From: Muribaculaceae bacterium
GTDB taxonomy: Bacteria > Bacteroidota > Bacteroidia > Bacteroidales > Muribaculaceae
Length of the DNA: 64,000 bases
Assembly (NCBI GenBank): GCA_014867205.1
Contig: WGUO01000010.1
Coordinates: 34,712 to 98,711, forward strand
Direction: 5' to 3'
The notes under the pieces are model-generated. The model did no database searches, was not told the origin of the DNA, and saw only the letters and a list, made by a program, of their open reading frames with translations. Shown in pieces: positions 8,569 to 17,351 of this stretch. Position numbers and translations under genes: made by a program. Each line of letters starts with the position of its first letter. Position 1 is the first letter of the stretch.

Positions 8569-10203
8569 ATGGCTACATACACCCCGAAATTCAAGAACAC
8601 GGAAGCCACACAGTTCGTACTCGATGAGTACACCTGCGGTTTCGCTCAGTGTATCGACAATAACTGGAACTTCGCTATCTACGCCCAGAACCCGAACGTC
8701 TCGATTTACCAGAACGAGTACAACGCGGGCTATGTGCAGGGGAAGGTCCAAGGCAACCCCATGATCGTCGCCACCCGAAACAATTCATGGAAAAACTTCC
8801 TGATCGGCGCAACCCCTCAGGACAATCTTAACGTGGACGTCCATCCGGAATACCTCACAGCTGCGGCCGAAAGCCTGATCCAGAACTATAACTACACTTA
8901 CGACGTGCTTTCAGGCAAGCAGAGCGACCCGATGTACCGCAACATAACCCGTCTGATGATCCGTATGCTGGGCATTTACGACGGCGCCGCCGGCAACGAG
9001 CCCCGCAAAGAGGTCCAGTTCTCAGACCTGGCTCTGTCAGCGTTTGCCGAGGACCAGCTGCGTCTCGGCATCGACAACGCTCCCCTGACATATATGGACG
9101 TGGTGTTCATCAACATGCAGTACGACCTCTTCGACGCCATCGGCGACAAGATAGGGCTTGTGATGGGCTACGGAACGGCCACCAAGTCAATGCATAAAAC
9201 CTCAAAGCCCGACCATTGCACAGCCTTCACCAAGATGATGCCGGACCACAATGTGTTCTGGACACACAACTCATGGTGCTGCTTCTGGGCCCAGAGCTGC
9301 GCCGTGACCTACGTTATCGGCGAGGATTTCGTGACACAGAACGCGAACTGTCCCGGCCAGTTCGGCTCGAACACAGACTTCGGGTTCAACGGCAACGGCA
9401 TAGGCTTCAACGAGACGACACACGTCGACCTTTACGACAAGACCAGGCTGGACGGAATTTTCCTGGCCTACCGCTCCGCTGCCGCCGAACAGTTCTCGCA
9501 CAACATCCGCGAGTTCTATGACTACTGCCGTCTCGACAATACGGGCACATACCTCAACGGCTATCACATTGTCGACGCCAACACCGGCGAGATCGGGCTG
9601 CTCGACATGTCGTACAACCGGTTCGTGCTCTTCGTATGCGACGGCAAGGAAATCAAGATGACCGACTCTACGGGATATGTGCCCACACATCTCGACTACG
9701 ACCATCACCTGATCACACCGACCCACATATTCGGCGTAAACCAGCCCGTGTCATGGTGGGTGGGCTACGAGCTCGAGAGCATGAACCTGCGTCCCATGCG
9801 CCGCAACCAGCTCTGGGCACGCATCGGCACAGTCGTCGATATCGAGACCTCCAAGGACCTTATAACCTACACCGAGGACCGTGAGCCCCTCTCGGTTTAC
9901 GGACGCTGGGACCTCGGGTACGGCACCACCGAGATGGCCCGGATGCGGCCCGACGGGTCGGTCGACGCAAAAGCTGGGTCCGCACAGCTCATACGCGACA
10001 CACTGAAAGACCTTAGCCGTGTGCCCGACATCAACGGCACAAAGACGTCATTCTGGATGAAATTCGGAACCGCACACGTGCAGCAGCTCCCCTTCATATG
10101 GAGCCAGAGCCCATGGGCGCACATGAAGCAGGACGAGTCGGTCGATTTCGTTCCCGACGCCCTTGACGGCCGCTGGAACCGCGTGAAAATGTTCATGAAA
10201 TAG
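8569..10203 (+). CDS. Phospholipase-B-like Ntn-hydrolase, copy 2
   Basis: 544 residues and clearly a paralog of the gene just upstream: the first 60 residues and the catalytic region are almost superimposable. The presumed nucleophile is Cys217 in DHCTAFTK, followed by FWTHNSWCCFWAQSC (His233, Trp236), GNGIGFNETTH, NTGTYLNGYHIVD, DREPLSVYGRWDLG, DGSVDAKAGS and PFIWSQSPWA. DHC before the nucleophile is even closer to eukaryotic PLBD proteins than copy 1. No signal peptide is present. The two copies differ most between residues 75 and 215, the part removed or rearranged by self-cleavage in the family, suggesting different substrates or partners. Biochemical role is inference from family; the pairing with MFS genes argues for catabolism of an imported acylated compound. 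Confidence 0.7.
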   Translation: MATYTPKFKNTEATQFVLDEYTCGFAQCIDNNWNFAIYAQNPNVSIYQNEYNAGYVQGKVQGNPMIVATRNNSWKNFLIGATPQDNLNVDVHPEYLTAAAESLIQNYNYTYDVLSGKQSDPMYRNITRLMIRMLGIYDGAAGNEPRKEVQFSDLALSAFAEDQLRLGIDNAPLTYMDVVFINMQYDLFDAIGDKIGLVMGYGTATKSMHKTSKPDHCTAFTKMMPDHNVFWTHNSWCCFWAQSCAVTYVIGEDFVTQNANCPGQFGSNTDFGFNGNGIGFNETTHVDLYDKTRLDGIFLAYRSAAAEQFSHNIREFYDYCRLDNTGTYLNGYHIVDANTGEIGLLDMSYNRFVLFVCDGKEIKMTDSTGYVPTHLDYDHHLITPTHIFGVNQPVSWWVGYELESMNLRPMRRNQLWARIGTVVDIETSKDLITYTEDREPLSVYGRWDLGYGTTEMARMRPDGSVDAKAGSAQLIRDTLKDLSRVPDINGTKTSFWMKFGTAHVQQLPFIWSQSPWAHMKQDESVDFVPDALDGRWNRVKMFMK

Positions 10204-10229
10204 ACATTTAATGTCAGAAACCGCATCAG

Positions 10230-10269
10230 GCACAAAGTCCGGCCTCTCCGCAGGCGCAGGGCCTTGTGC
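10230..10269 (+). promoter_or_regulatory. Imperfect stem-loop between hydrolase 2 and MFS 2
   Basis: GCACAA at 10230-10235 pairs with TTGTGC at 10264-10269, and GGCC at 10241-10244 with GGCC at 10260-10263, leaving a bulge and a 15-base loop. No strong T-run follows. It is perhaps a processing or partial termination site inside the operon. Confidence 0.35.
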
Positions 10270-10290
10270 TTGATTCCTAAAAACAGAGTT

Positions 10291-11559
10291 ATGAAACCTA
10301 TCAATACCGGCAAGCTTCCGCTTGACCCCTCGGCCTACATTGCGATACTGTCGCTGTCGCTGATTGTCAATCTTCCGGGACTCGCGGTCACGCCGATGCT
10401 CGACACACTGTCGCATATCTTTCCCAAGACAAGCGCTCTGGAGAAGCAACTGCTGACCATGCTCCCCAATCTGCTGATAATTCCTTTCGTGCTGATGTCG
10501 GGCAAACTGTCGACGACCAACCACAAGAAAATCCTCATCGTGACGGCACTGGTGATTTTTGCCGGCTCGACGCTTGGATACATGCTGTCCACCTCGATGC
10601 TTGCTCTCATTATCTTCAGCTGCACACTCGGAATCGGAGCAGGCATACTTGTGCCTTTCTCCACTGGCCTGCTCTCCGACACCTTTGCCGGAAAGCCGCT
10701 TATGAAGCAGATGGGACTGCAGAGCGCCATATCGAACCTGACACTCGTATTGGCTACGTTTGCGGTGGGATGGCTGGCACGCATCGGCTGGCACGCACCA
10801 TTCATGGTATATGCCGTCTCACTTATTCCACTGGCACTGGTCAACTTCATAGGGCGTGTCCCCATGAGCGAGCTTGACCCGACAAGGGCCGATGTGGAAA
10901 ACTACGTGGCCACACCGACCGACGCACCTTCCGACCAATGCAATAAGAACGGAGTGGACGTCCGACGGATGGTCATGCTTTTCGCGGCATATTTTCTCCT
11001 GACATTCGGCACCATATCAATCTCGGAATATCTCCCCTTCCTGGCGCAGGCCCGACAATTCAATCCCTCTGTGACAGGATCACTGACATCCATATTCTTC
11101 CTGATGGTTTTCTTCTGTGGAATCTCACTGACTCCCGTAATCCGCATGCTGAGAAACAACACGGTCATTGTCTGCACCTCACTCTGTCTGATCGGAATGC
11201 TGGTTCTGGCAGTCTCCTCTAACGTCCAGCTGGCAGGCACCGGCATCGTGATCGCCGGCATAGGTTACGGCACACTCCAGCCCCTATTCTATAACAAGGC
11301 CACGCAATGTGTCAACCGCCCGTCACTGACCACCAAGGCCCTGTCGGTCATCCTTACCGCAAACTACACGGCCATTGTGGTCGAGCCGCTCATAACGCAG
11401 GGAATATGCCGCCTCTTCAATAAATCGGTCGAGAGCACATTCCCTTTTGTAATCAGTGTGACGGCATGTGCCATATTCCTTATATTCACGTTTCTGGCAC
11501 GCAAGACGTTCATCGGCACGGTATCCGACACTTATTACCGCAAGGATGTGACCAAATGA
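10291..11559 (+). CDS. MFS transporter (second of three)
   Basis: 422 residues from ATG 10291; the frame can be opened at a TTG nine codons earlier, but that stretch lies in the stem-loop and lacks MFS character. About 12 membrane helices. The first helix reads SLIVNLPGLAVTPMLDTL, matching the other two MFS proteins here (IPGLAITPIMSDL and LPGLAISPIMGKL), so all three derive from one ancestor. The gene begins 87 bases after hydrolase 2. It lacks the long hydrophilic tail of the first MFS. Substrate unknown; sugar, peptide or drug specificity cannot be read from the motif set. Confidence 0.8.
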   Translation: MKPINTGKLPLDPSAYIAILSLSLIVNLPGLAVTPMLDTLSHIFPKTSALEKQLLTMLPNLLIIPFVLMSGKLSTTNHKKILIVTALVIFAGSTLGYMLSTSMLALIIFSCTLGIGAGILVPFSTGLLSDTFAGKPLMKQMGLQSAISNLTLVLATFAVGWLARIGWHAPFMVYAVSLIPLALVNFIGRVPMSELDPTRADVENYVATPTDAPSDQCNKNGVDVRRMVMLFAAYFLLTFGTISISEYLPFLAQARQFNPSVTGSLTSIFFLMVFFCGISLTPVIRMLRNNTVIVCTSLCLIGMLVLAVSSNVQLAGTGIVIAGIGYGTLQPLFYNKATQCVNRPSLTTKALSVILTANYTAIVVEPLITQGICRLFNKSVESTFPFVISVTACAIFLIFTFLARKTFIGTVSDTYYRKDVTK

Positions 11560-11637
11560 GCGTACCCTCACGGACCGGAGACTGACTCCCGGACAATCCT
11601 GCATTCCGGATTATATAACCCTTATAAAATTCCGCTT

Positions 11638-12984
11638 ATGAAATATGTCGACTGCGGCTGCGGGAAAATACCATATGTCTCCCTGCTGGCCATTCTATCA
11701 ATCTCGCTTACGGTGAACCTGCCCGGACTCGCGATATCCCCGATAATGGGAAAACTCGATGAGGTGTTCGCCAATGTCACCGAACTGGAGATACAGCTGC
11801 TGACAGTGCTCCCCAATCTGGTGACGATACCCTTTATCCTCTGCTCGGGGAAACTGTGTACCCCTCGTAACCAGATGTACGTATTGGGCGCAGGACTCGC
11901 GATCTACACCATCACCGGAGTGCTTTACTTCTTTGCCGACAAGATGATTGAGCTCATCGTGCTGAGTTGCCTGCTCGGAGTCGGGTGTGGCCTTATCATC
12001 CCGCTCGCGGCGTCGATGATCTCAGAATATACCGTAGGCAAGGCACGCACCAAGGCACTTGGAATGAAATCCGGCGTAAGCAACTTCATGGTGATATTCG
12101 CGACCCTGTTTGTCGGATGGGTGGCCGAGTATAACTGGCATATAGCGTTCATCGTCTATATGGTTCCGTTGATTCCCCTCTGCCTGATGCCCTTCATGAC
12201 GCGTAAATATATCTATGGACACAGAATAGACTACCCCGGGGAATTCGTGCCCCCGGTGCGCGAGCCCTCGCGGCCTTCAGACGCCGATATCGCCCAGACA
12301 AAAAAGACCGGAAAGCCGGCAGGCCCCAACTTCCATTTTCAGGGCCGGATGTCGCTTATGCTCCTGTTCGGCCTGATGTCCCTTTACTTCATCGCCACCT
12401 ACGGGACGGAAGTGGTAAGTTATTACCTGCCATTCACAATGAAGGACTATCACCTCTCGACAAGCGATGTCGGCGTGGCCACGGCCATGTATTTCGCATC
12501 GGCCACTCTGTCGGGATTCATCCTGCCGCGGGCCATAAAGGTCTGCAGGAAGTGGACCATGCAGATCGCGATCTTTCTCGTGGTGTTCGGACTGTTCTTT
12601 GTCGGCGTGCTCCATGCCTACTGGACATATATAGTCGGAATCTTCATAATGGGACTTGGATACGGCATCATACAGCCTCTTATCTATGACAAGACATCAT
12701 ATGTGGCTCCCAATACGGCCAAGCAGAACGAGTATTTCTCCTATCTGCTGACATGCAATTATGTCGGCATCTCGCTCGTTCCGTTTATAATCGGTGCCGC
12801 CCGCAGGCTCTTCAACTCGCACAGCGACAACTTCTCTTTCATCTTCAACGGATTCATTCTGCTGGCAGTCCTTCTCATAGCGATCTGGAAGAGAAACAGT
12901 TTCGTAATCGAGGCTGATGCGGACAGCTACGAGGGGCAGCCCTCGACACTGGGCCGCGTCACATCAGTAAGCCGGCACTCCTGA
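11638..12984 (+). CDS. MFS transporter (third of three)
   Basis: 448 residues, about 12 membrane helices, with helix 1 SLTVNLPGLAISPIMGKLDE and a longer central cytoplasmic loop (about residues 195-230, rich in Pro and charged residues) than its neighbour. It follows the second MFS by 78 bases and is closed by a strong terminator at 13021, so it is the last gene of the porin/MFS/hydrolase series. Two adjacent paralogous transporters suggest separate import and export steps, or import of two related compounds, one for each hydrolase copy; this is inference. Confidence 0.8.
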   Translation: MKYVDCGCGKIPYVSLLAILSISLTVNLPGLAISPIMGKLDEVFANVTELEIQLLTVLPNLVTIPFILCSGKLCTPRNQMYVLGAGLAIYTITGVLYFFADKMIELIVLSCLLGVGCGLIIPLAASMISEYTVGKARTKALGMKSGVSNFMVIFATLFVGWVAEYNWHIAFIVYMVPLIPLCLMPFMTRKYIYGHRIDYPGEFVPPVREPSRPSDADIAQTKKTGKPAGPNFHFQGRMSLMLLFGLMSLYFIATYGTEVVSYYLPFTMKDYHLSTSDVGVATAMYFASATLSGFILPRAIKVCRKWTMQIAIFLVVFGLFFVGVLHAYWTYIVGIFIMGLGYGIIQPLIYDKTSYVAPNTAKQNEYFSYLLTCNYVGISLVPFIIGAARRLFNSHSDNFSFIFNGFILLAVLLIAIWKRNSFVIEADADSYEGQPSTLGRVTSVSRHS

Positions 12985-13020
12985 CCACAGGCGCCAGTGC
13001 CCGGGATCCCGCATACATTC

Positions 13021-13060
13021 AGAGGGTGCATCAGAATTCTGATGTGCCCTCTTTAAAAGT
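13021..13060 (+). terminator. Terminator of the porin/MFS/hydrolase series
   Basis: A 14-bp stem, 13021-13034 with 13039-13052 (two wobble pairs), loop AATT, then TTTAAAA. It can work on both strands. The rest of the 12985-13250 gap holds the left direct repeat at 13142 and no gene that I can see. Confidence 0.85.
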
Positions 13061-13141
13061 ACCCGGGAAGAGGTCGGGATAAATTGTTGTAACTAAGTGG
13101 TTTCATAATATTGCAATGCCGTCCTATGCGTTGTTCACGAA

Positions 13142-13170
13142 TTGCACACGACACTATTTCAATGTTCTTC
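13142..13170. repeat. Left copy of a 29-bp imperfect direct repeat
   Basis: TTGCACAC, six variable bases, then ATTTCAATGTTCTTC. The same arrangement with the same spacing recurs at 14174-14202, so 23 of 29 positions match. The two copies bracket the hicAB locus and may be attachment-site or target duplications. Confidence 0.6.
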
Positions 13171-13250
13171 CCCATTATTCCATTGCGGTAATGCACGTTA
13201 ATGCTTTTCCGCCGATTACCAAGCATCTATGGCGTTAAAATATCATAGGG

Positions 13251-13589
13251 TCAGAGCATGGCGGCAATCTGTTTTTCAACGGCAGTGCGGATGAAAGAAT
13301 TGATTGAAACGCCTGCTTGTTTGGCAAGATATGCCACGCGGGTGTGTATCTCGGGGGTAAGACGCACATTTAGCGAGCCGGAATAGCTTTTGTGGGGTTC
13401 GATGCCTTCCTCGGCGCAATAGGCAAGGTAATCGTCAACGGCCTCGTGAAAGGCGTTGGTAAGTTCGGCCACACTCTCACCCTCAAAATTTACAAGACCG
13501 TCAATGCCTTCGATTTTTCCGAAAAATACGCCGTCGGCCTCACTGAATGCAACCGAGCCGATAAAATCCTTATATTTCAATGTATTCAT
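13251..13589 (-). CDS. hicB: HicB-family antitoxin
   Basis: 112 residues. The N-terminal half is the HicB RNase-H-like fold (YKDFIGSVAFSEADGVFFGK, GLVNFEGESVAELTNAFHEA), the C-terminal half a ribbon-helix-helix/Arc-type DNA-binding part (SLNVRLTPEIHTRVAYLAKQ, SINSFIRTAVEKQ). HicB neutralises the HicA mRNA-cleaving toxin and represses its own operon. Its ATG overlaps the former stop of the upstream toxin gene in a TATGA arrangement, the usual hicA-hicB order. The antitoxin looks intact while the toxin gene is broken, so the locus is probably harmless and may only serve as a repressor or anti-addiction gene. Confidence 0.85.
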   Translation of the reverse strand: MNTLKYKDFIGSVAFSEADGVFFGKIEGIDGLVNFEGESVAELTNAFHEAVDDYLAYCAEEGIEPHKSYSGSLNVRLTPEIHTRVAYLAKQAGVSINSFIRTAVEKQIAAML

Positions 13590-13853
13590 ATCAGTCCTTC
13601 GTTTTTAAGATAATCATAAACCTGTTTCATAACGTACCCTTTGATGATATTTCCCGGATGCGGTTTGTGAAGCATTATCGGTTTCTTACTTTCTCCCTTG
13701 AATATCACGCGTGAATATCACGCGTGAGCCGGATGTCTTGCCTTTATTGCCCGGAACATATCCCAAAGCGAAAAGCAGACGACTCATTTCCTCCCATGTG
13801 AAGTCATTGGGGAGAGCCGAGAACCGGGCTATCAGTTTTTCTTTTGTTCCCAT
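13586..13853 (-). pseudogene. hicA: HicA toxin, frameshifted by a 13-bp tandem duplication
   Basis: The ATG at 13853 opens MGTKEKLIARFSALPNDF and reaches SGSRVIF, then reads TRDIQGRK and stops. Directly there the sequence carries GAATATCACGCGT twice in tandem (about 13710-13735). Removing one copy restores a frame through KKPIMLHKPHPGNII and YDYLKNEGLI to a stop overlapping hicB, giving an 84-residue HicA-like protein. The shift removes the conserved LHKPHPGN segment, so the present product of 62 codons should be inactive. The unit is an exact repeat, so slippage could revert it. Confidence 0.8.
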
Positions 13854-14281
13854 GCTGTTTTATCTTGGCACAAAAGTAACTAAATTTTAGTTGCAAAACA
13901 AATCTGTGAATAGGATAGTTCGTAAAGAGGTGAGATAATTGGCGTTCTTTGTGAAGAACGATGTGATAGAAAGAATTATAATTTATGGTATGGTGTAAGA
14001 TTCAGTTTGGTGGACAATTTGTGGACAAAATGCCTATAACAAAAAACTCAACCACTTGATTTGCAAGTAGCTGAGTTTCAAATAAGTGACCCCGGTGGGA
14101 TTTACCCGAAACGGGGTCAACTATGCTGTCTGTCAATACTTTAGATTTCTTGAAAATCATGGATGTCCCCTTTTTGCACACCCGGACATTTCAATGTTCT
14201 TCGTATATCTACAACGCAAAAGTAGCTATAATAGTCTGATTTCAGGCTGTTTTCAGCGTTAAAAATTCCTATTAATAATCG
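13854..14281. other. Gene-free stretch with two hairpins and the right direct repeat
   Basis: No gene is seen. It holds a two-part hairpin (AAACTCA 14044-14050 with TGAGTTT 14072-14078, and ACTTG 14054-14058 with CAAGT 14064-14068), a second stem (GACCCCG 14088-14094 with CGGGGTC 14112-14118) whose loop contains GGG/CCC and looks like the acceptor and T-arm end of a tRNA, and the right direct repeat at 14174-14202. GTGGACAA also occurs twice around 14013-14028. Together these look like the scar or attachment end of a past insertion. Confidence 0.45.
14174..14202. repeat. Right copy of the 29-bp imperfect direct repeat
   Basis: TTGCACAC, six variable bases and ATTTCAATGTTCTTC, matching the copy at 13142-13170. 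The pair is about 1 kb apart with hicAB and the tRNA-like hairpin between. Confidence 0.6.
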
Positions 14282-16066
14282 CTATTGAATATCCTTGACA
14301 AATACCCAGTGCCCGGTTTTGGGATGACCAAGCCACGCAATTTTCCACTCTTTAAGCCGTCGTTTGATGGTGCTTTCCGAACATCCGGCTATATTTGCCA
14401 ACTCGGAACGACTGATTTCATTGTTTTCTTTGATAGCCTTGATGATGGCTGTCTTTTGAGGGTCAAGTTCTTCGTTTAGAGGGTCAGTTTGACCCTCTAA
14501 ATCGGTTTGCGGGTCATTTTGCGGGTCAACATTTACTCTTTGCAGGTCATTTTGAACATCATTATCGTTATCATGGCGCTCGTAATACAGGGCTTTGCCT
14601 TTCAATGTCAATCCGTATCTTTGGTTTGGAGCATTGGGTTTATCCGGATTTTCAAGTACAATAAGCCCATTTTGTATTGCGGGATTAAGATATTGTCTTA
14701 CAAATGAATTGCGCGATTTATAACCCAATATGTCACATAATTCGTATGAGGAATACCAATCTTCGCCAATTGACTTTATAAGTTTTAATAATCCGGTAGC
14801 AATAGGCATTTTTATCCTACTCTTACTTACTCCTGTCTTACTTTTACTTACTCCAACTGTATCCTTGTCTGTATCCTTGGGTCGTGCAAAAATGATTTTG
14901 ACAATAGTGCCATTCTGATAGAACGTAGGAGTCGGCAATCCGACACGTTCACATTCCCTTGCCATCATTGACAGACCGCGTCCCCAATGTTCGATGAGAC
15001 CGCCCAGATACATGATATTGGCTATGACAGGATTCGGAGGAAGCGAAGTATTACCCTGATGTTCTTCTTCCTCCTGCATCAAAGCGTCCGGCGATATGCG
15101 TACCGGAAACCGACCTGCATTCTCAATCTCAATCCTGTCATCATAGATGGCAATTCCGACGGAGACAACTTCATATCCCCAGTTCATGTGGCAAAGTGAG
15201 TTCACGACACTCTCGCGCAGCGCATCGTATGGGATTTCAAGCTCATCTTCTCGGACAATGCGGTGATGTGTCGTGCCTGACAGATTAAGATGTTTGAAGA
15301 AGAATGCCATTGCTGCATCAACCAACTGAAAGATGTTCCCCTCCTCTTGCCGATTGTCGATGAAGTCCCGTTTAGTCGTACCTCTGAAACGGGCAAGACG
15401 CAATCTACACTGTGGATAATCATAGAAATCTTTTCCGAACAGCACTGCCGCAGAATTACAGATACTTCCGTCTTTAATCAGTTTTAGCCTCTCCAGAGCA
15501 GTCTGAATATTGTCGTTAAGCGCGATGCTTGACAAGCGGCCACGCCTTACGGCACTTTGGATTACATTTTGAATAAGCTGTCCGTCAAGGTCTCCGATGG
15601 TCAGCTGTTGATTCACCTTAGACTCCCATGTGTATTTTAATCCGTGCTGAAGCTCATGAAGCCGGATGAATTTCTCACGGGGCATGACACTTGTTACACT
15701 ATCATGTCTGCGATATGGTTTGCCGTCCCACATATAAGGCTTATCAGTCTCCAATCCATCTGTCCGGAATACTATAACATACTTGTCGGAATTGTCAACC
15801 GGAACATATATCGGTTGAATGTCAACCGCCGGATCGAATTTATTGATTGCCTCCCCGATTTCACGGGTGGTCTTGTCGCCAATTTCCTGTCCGATGATTT
15901 TGCCTTTGTTAGATACCCCGAACACAACGACACCTCCGGAACCGTTGATCATACCGCATAATGTCTCCATACCACGGTTAAGCTGTCCGGTGGTTTCCTT
16001 AAATTCGACATCAACACCTTCATGGTTTTCCGCCAAATGCTGTATGTAGCCTAAATCAATCGTCAT
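14282..16066 (-). CDS. AlbA_2 (Schlafen-type) ATP-binding transcriptional regulator
   Basis: 594 residues. Residues about 12-130 are an AlbA_2 domain (VDVEFKETTGQLNRG, GGVVVFGVSNKGKIIG). About 260-400 matches the HATPase-like C-terminal part of this family (LRESVVNSLCHMNWGYE, IEIENAGRFP, NPVIANIMYLGGLIEHWGRG). Then comes a winged helix (about 430-500) and a final helix-turn-helix (ISRSELANIAGCSESTIKRR). A low-complexity linker rich in NDPQ and TD lies between the last two. Such proteins are widespread in Bacteroidales near mobile elements; their exact function is unsettled. The gene stands alone, transcribed towards the hicAB locus, and may be cargo of an old element or host chromosome. Confidence 0.75.
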   Translation of the reverse strand: MTIDLGYIQHLAENHEGVDVEFKETTGQLNRGMETLCGMINGSGGVVVFGVSNKGKIIGQEIGDKTTREIGEAINKFDPAVDIQPIYVPVDNSDKYVIVFRTDGLETDKPYMWDGKPYRRHDSVTSVMPREKFIRLHELQHGLKYTWESKVNQQLTIGDLDGQLIQNVIQSAVRRGRLSSIALNDNIQTALERLKLIKDGSICNSAAVLFGKDFYDYPQCRLRLARFRGTTKRDFIDNRQEEGNIFQLVDAAMAFFFKHLNLSGTTHHRIVREDELEIPYDALRESVVNSLCHMNWGYEVVSVGIAIYDDRIEIENAGRFPVRISPDALMQEEEEHQGNTSLPPNPVIANIMYLGGLIEHWGRGLSMMARECERVGLPTPTFYQNGTIVKIIFARPKDTDKDTVGVSKSKTGVSKSRIKMPIATGLLKLIKSIGEDWYSSYELCDILGYKSRNSFVRQYLNPAIQNGLIVLENPDKPNAPNQRYGLTLKGKALYYERHDNDNDVQNDLQRVNVDPQNDPQTDLEGQTDPLNEELDPQKTAIIKAIKENNEISRSELANIAGCSESTIKRRLKEWKIAWLGHPKTGHWVFVKDIQ

Positions 16067-16882
16067 AAATTCAGTGGGATTGTATATGCAAAGTTACAAA
16101 AATATATTGAGTTTCAGGCTATCAAGATCGTAATATTGCACTGCGAAAATTGCGAGAGGCTTGGCGGCTCACGTTGTTGTCGTCGGCTATGCCGTCAGAT
16201 GGTGACGGCGAAGCAGGCTTCACTGACACCCTCCGACCGCACGCCGACTATGGGAGCCGGCTGAACACCGGCTGCCTCATACGCCTTGTGAGATTGCGAC
16301 AGGGATGTCGCACACACAAGACTTCTAATCGACAGCCCGTGTTCTTAACGCCTGCTCTTTGATAAGGAATTTGAGCCGCCGCGCCACTCTCCGTTTGTTA
16401 CGGCCCACGGCGGCAAAGAACGTGTCGCTTACGATCCCTCCATAAATTCCGGGGTCGTCCCCGACACATACATTGCCTTAAACCGGGGCTGTCATAGCGG
16501 TTTCTAATGAAAATATTGACATTGTCATCGGTGAGAAATTATAACATACATTAGTTTTCGGAAATGATTATGGGGCATTGCTATTTTCTTACGGATAGCA
16601 TTTTCTGTATGTCTGTCGTTCAGTGTCACCTCATGGGGCGATGCCAGCTCTATGTTTCGTGCGGATTATAATCAAAGTTCAAAGTCTGTTCGCTCGGAGT
16701 TGATGAACACGCCGGGACGGGGTATTCTTTTGCATTTGCCTGAAAAAATCTCCACAGCTCCCGTTGGTCGGTAGTATTTTTTCCGGCAAGTGCAGAACAC
16801 CCCTTTTCTCCCGTCGTGCAAGTGTGTCAACGAGCGAACAAACTTCAAACAGCGATTATACGCATTAAAAAAATATCGCCTT
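16067..16882. other. Gene-free stretch at the left flank of the ICE
   Basis: About 0.8 kb without a supported gene. It holds the AlbA_2 promoter at its left side, a hairpin AGCCGG/CCGGCT at 16255-16260 and 16268-16273, and GC-rich sequence with many short symmetries. Composition changes sharply from GC-rich (16150-16500) to AT-rich (from 16500). The left end of the conjugative element most likely lies in or just beside this interval, but I could not identify the attachment core because the right end is outside the window. Confidence 0.4.
16089..16096 (-). promoter_or_regulatory. -7 element for the AlbA_2 gene
   Basis: On the minus strand TAACTTTG, followed by C, lies 22 bases before the ATG at 16066 and fits the TAnnTTTG consensus. 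No convincing -33 TTG at the expected distance was found. Confidence 0.45.
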
Positions 16883-17098
16883 ATGACACTGAACTACAGA
16901 CATATCAAAAATACGAGCTTCACTCCTTCTCCAGCTCATACCGCATTAAAAAAGGCGGCAAGAGTAATAGGGATAATAGCCGGTCTGATTGTCGGGGTAC
17001 TTCTTTGGGCGATACTGAAACCGATATTCCGAGGCGTAGGCTGGATAATATCAATCCTCACCGCAATAGGGATAATCTATTGGATAACGACACTCTAA
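16883..17098 (+). CDS. Small membrane protein of the ICE accessory module
   Basis: 71 residues from ATG 16883. The frame is open further upstream, but those residues are low-quality and the internal ATG fits the neighbours' leader spacing. A short polar N terminus is followed by two membrane helices (VIGIIAGLIVGVLLWAIL and VGWIISILTAIGIIYWI) with a short turn. No known domain is recognised. It is the first gene of a tightly spaced plus-strand series ending at 19963 that is typical of Bacteroides conjugative elements. Confidence 0.6.
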   Translation: MTLNYRHIKNTSFTPSPAHTALKKAARVIGIIAGLIVGVLLWAILKPIFRGVGWIISILTAIGIIYWITTL

Positions 17099-17111
17099 AA
17101 CATTTACGACT

Positions 17112-17339
17112 ATGGCAACGAAAAGACATTCAAAGACTTGGGAACAGCAAGCCAAATATTACGAGGTTGACAACATCGCCGAGTATATGGTGGAAACCTA
17201 TCTCAACGGAAACATCTCAACATACCGCGAGCTGTACCGGGAACTCAAACCTGCGGGGCGCAGACTTTTCATAAGCTGGCTTTTCCACATGGAACTCAAC
17301 CGCACGGAGATTGAAAAAATGATACTCGCAACACTCTAA
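17112..17339 (+). CDS. Conserved ICE hypothetical protein (75 aa)
   Basis: A small soluble, charged protein (start MATKRHSKTWEQQ, end TEIEKMILATL) with predicted helices and no recognised domain. It lies 13 bases after the previous gene and 12 before the next. Its start codon is preceded by ACGACT, as in the two following genes, which supports the start choice and joint expression. The function is unknown. Confidence 0.65.
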   Translation: MATKRHSKTWEQQAKYYEVDNIAEYMVETYLNGNISTYRELYRELKPAGRRLFISWLFHMELNRTEIEKMILATL

Positions 17340-17351
17340 ACTCATACGACT

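Noticed and set aside
10048..10794. A 248-codon minus-strand frame
   Set aside because: Antisense to the end of hydrolase 2 and the start of the second MFS, and crossing their intergenic hairpin; composition is His/Arg/Gln-rich noise.
14088..14118. Possible tRNA 3' end
   Set aside because: Only an acceptor-like and T-arm-like stem is present; no D-arm or anticodon arm, so no tRNA gene was called.
16150..16362. A 70-codon plus-strand frame in the left ICE flank
   Set aside because: GC-rich low-quality translation, no operon context. Similar frames are often called in this type of region but I see no support for coding.
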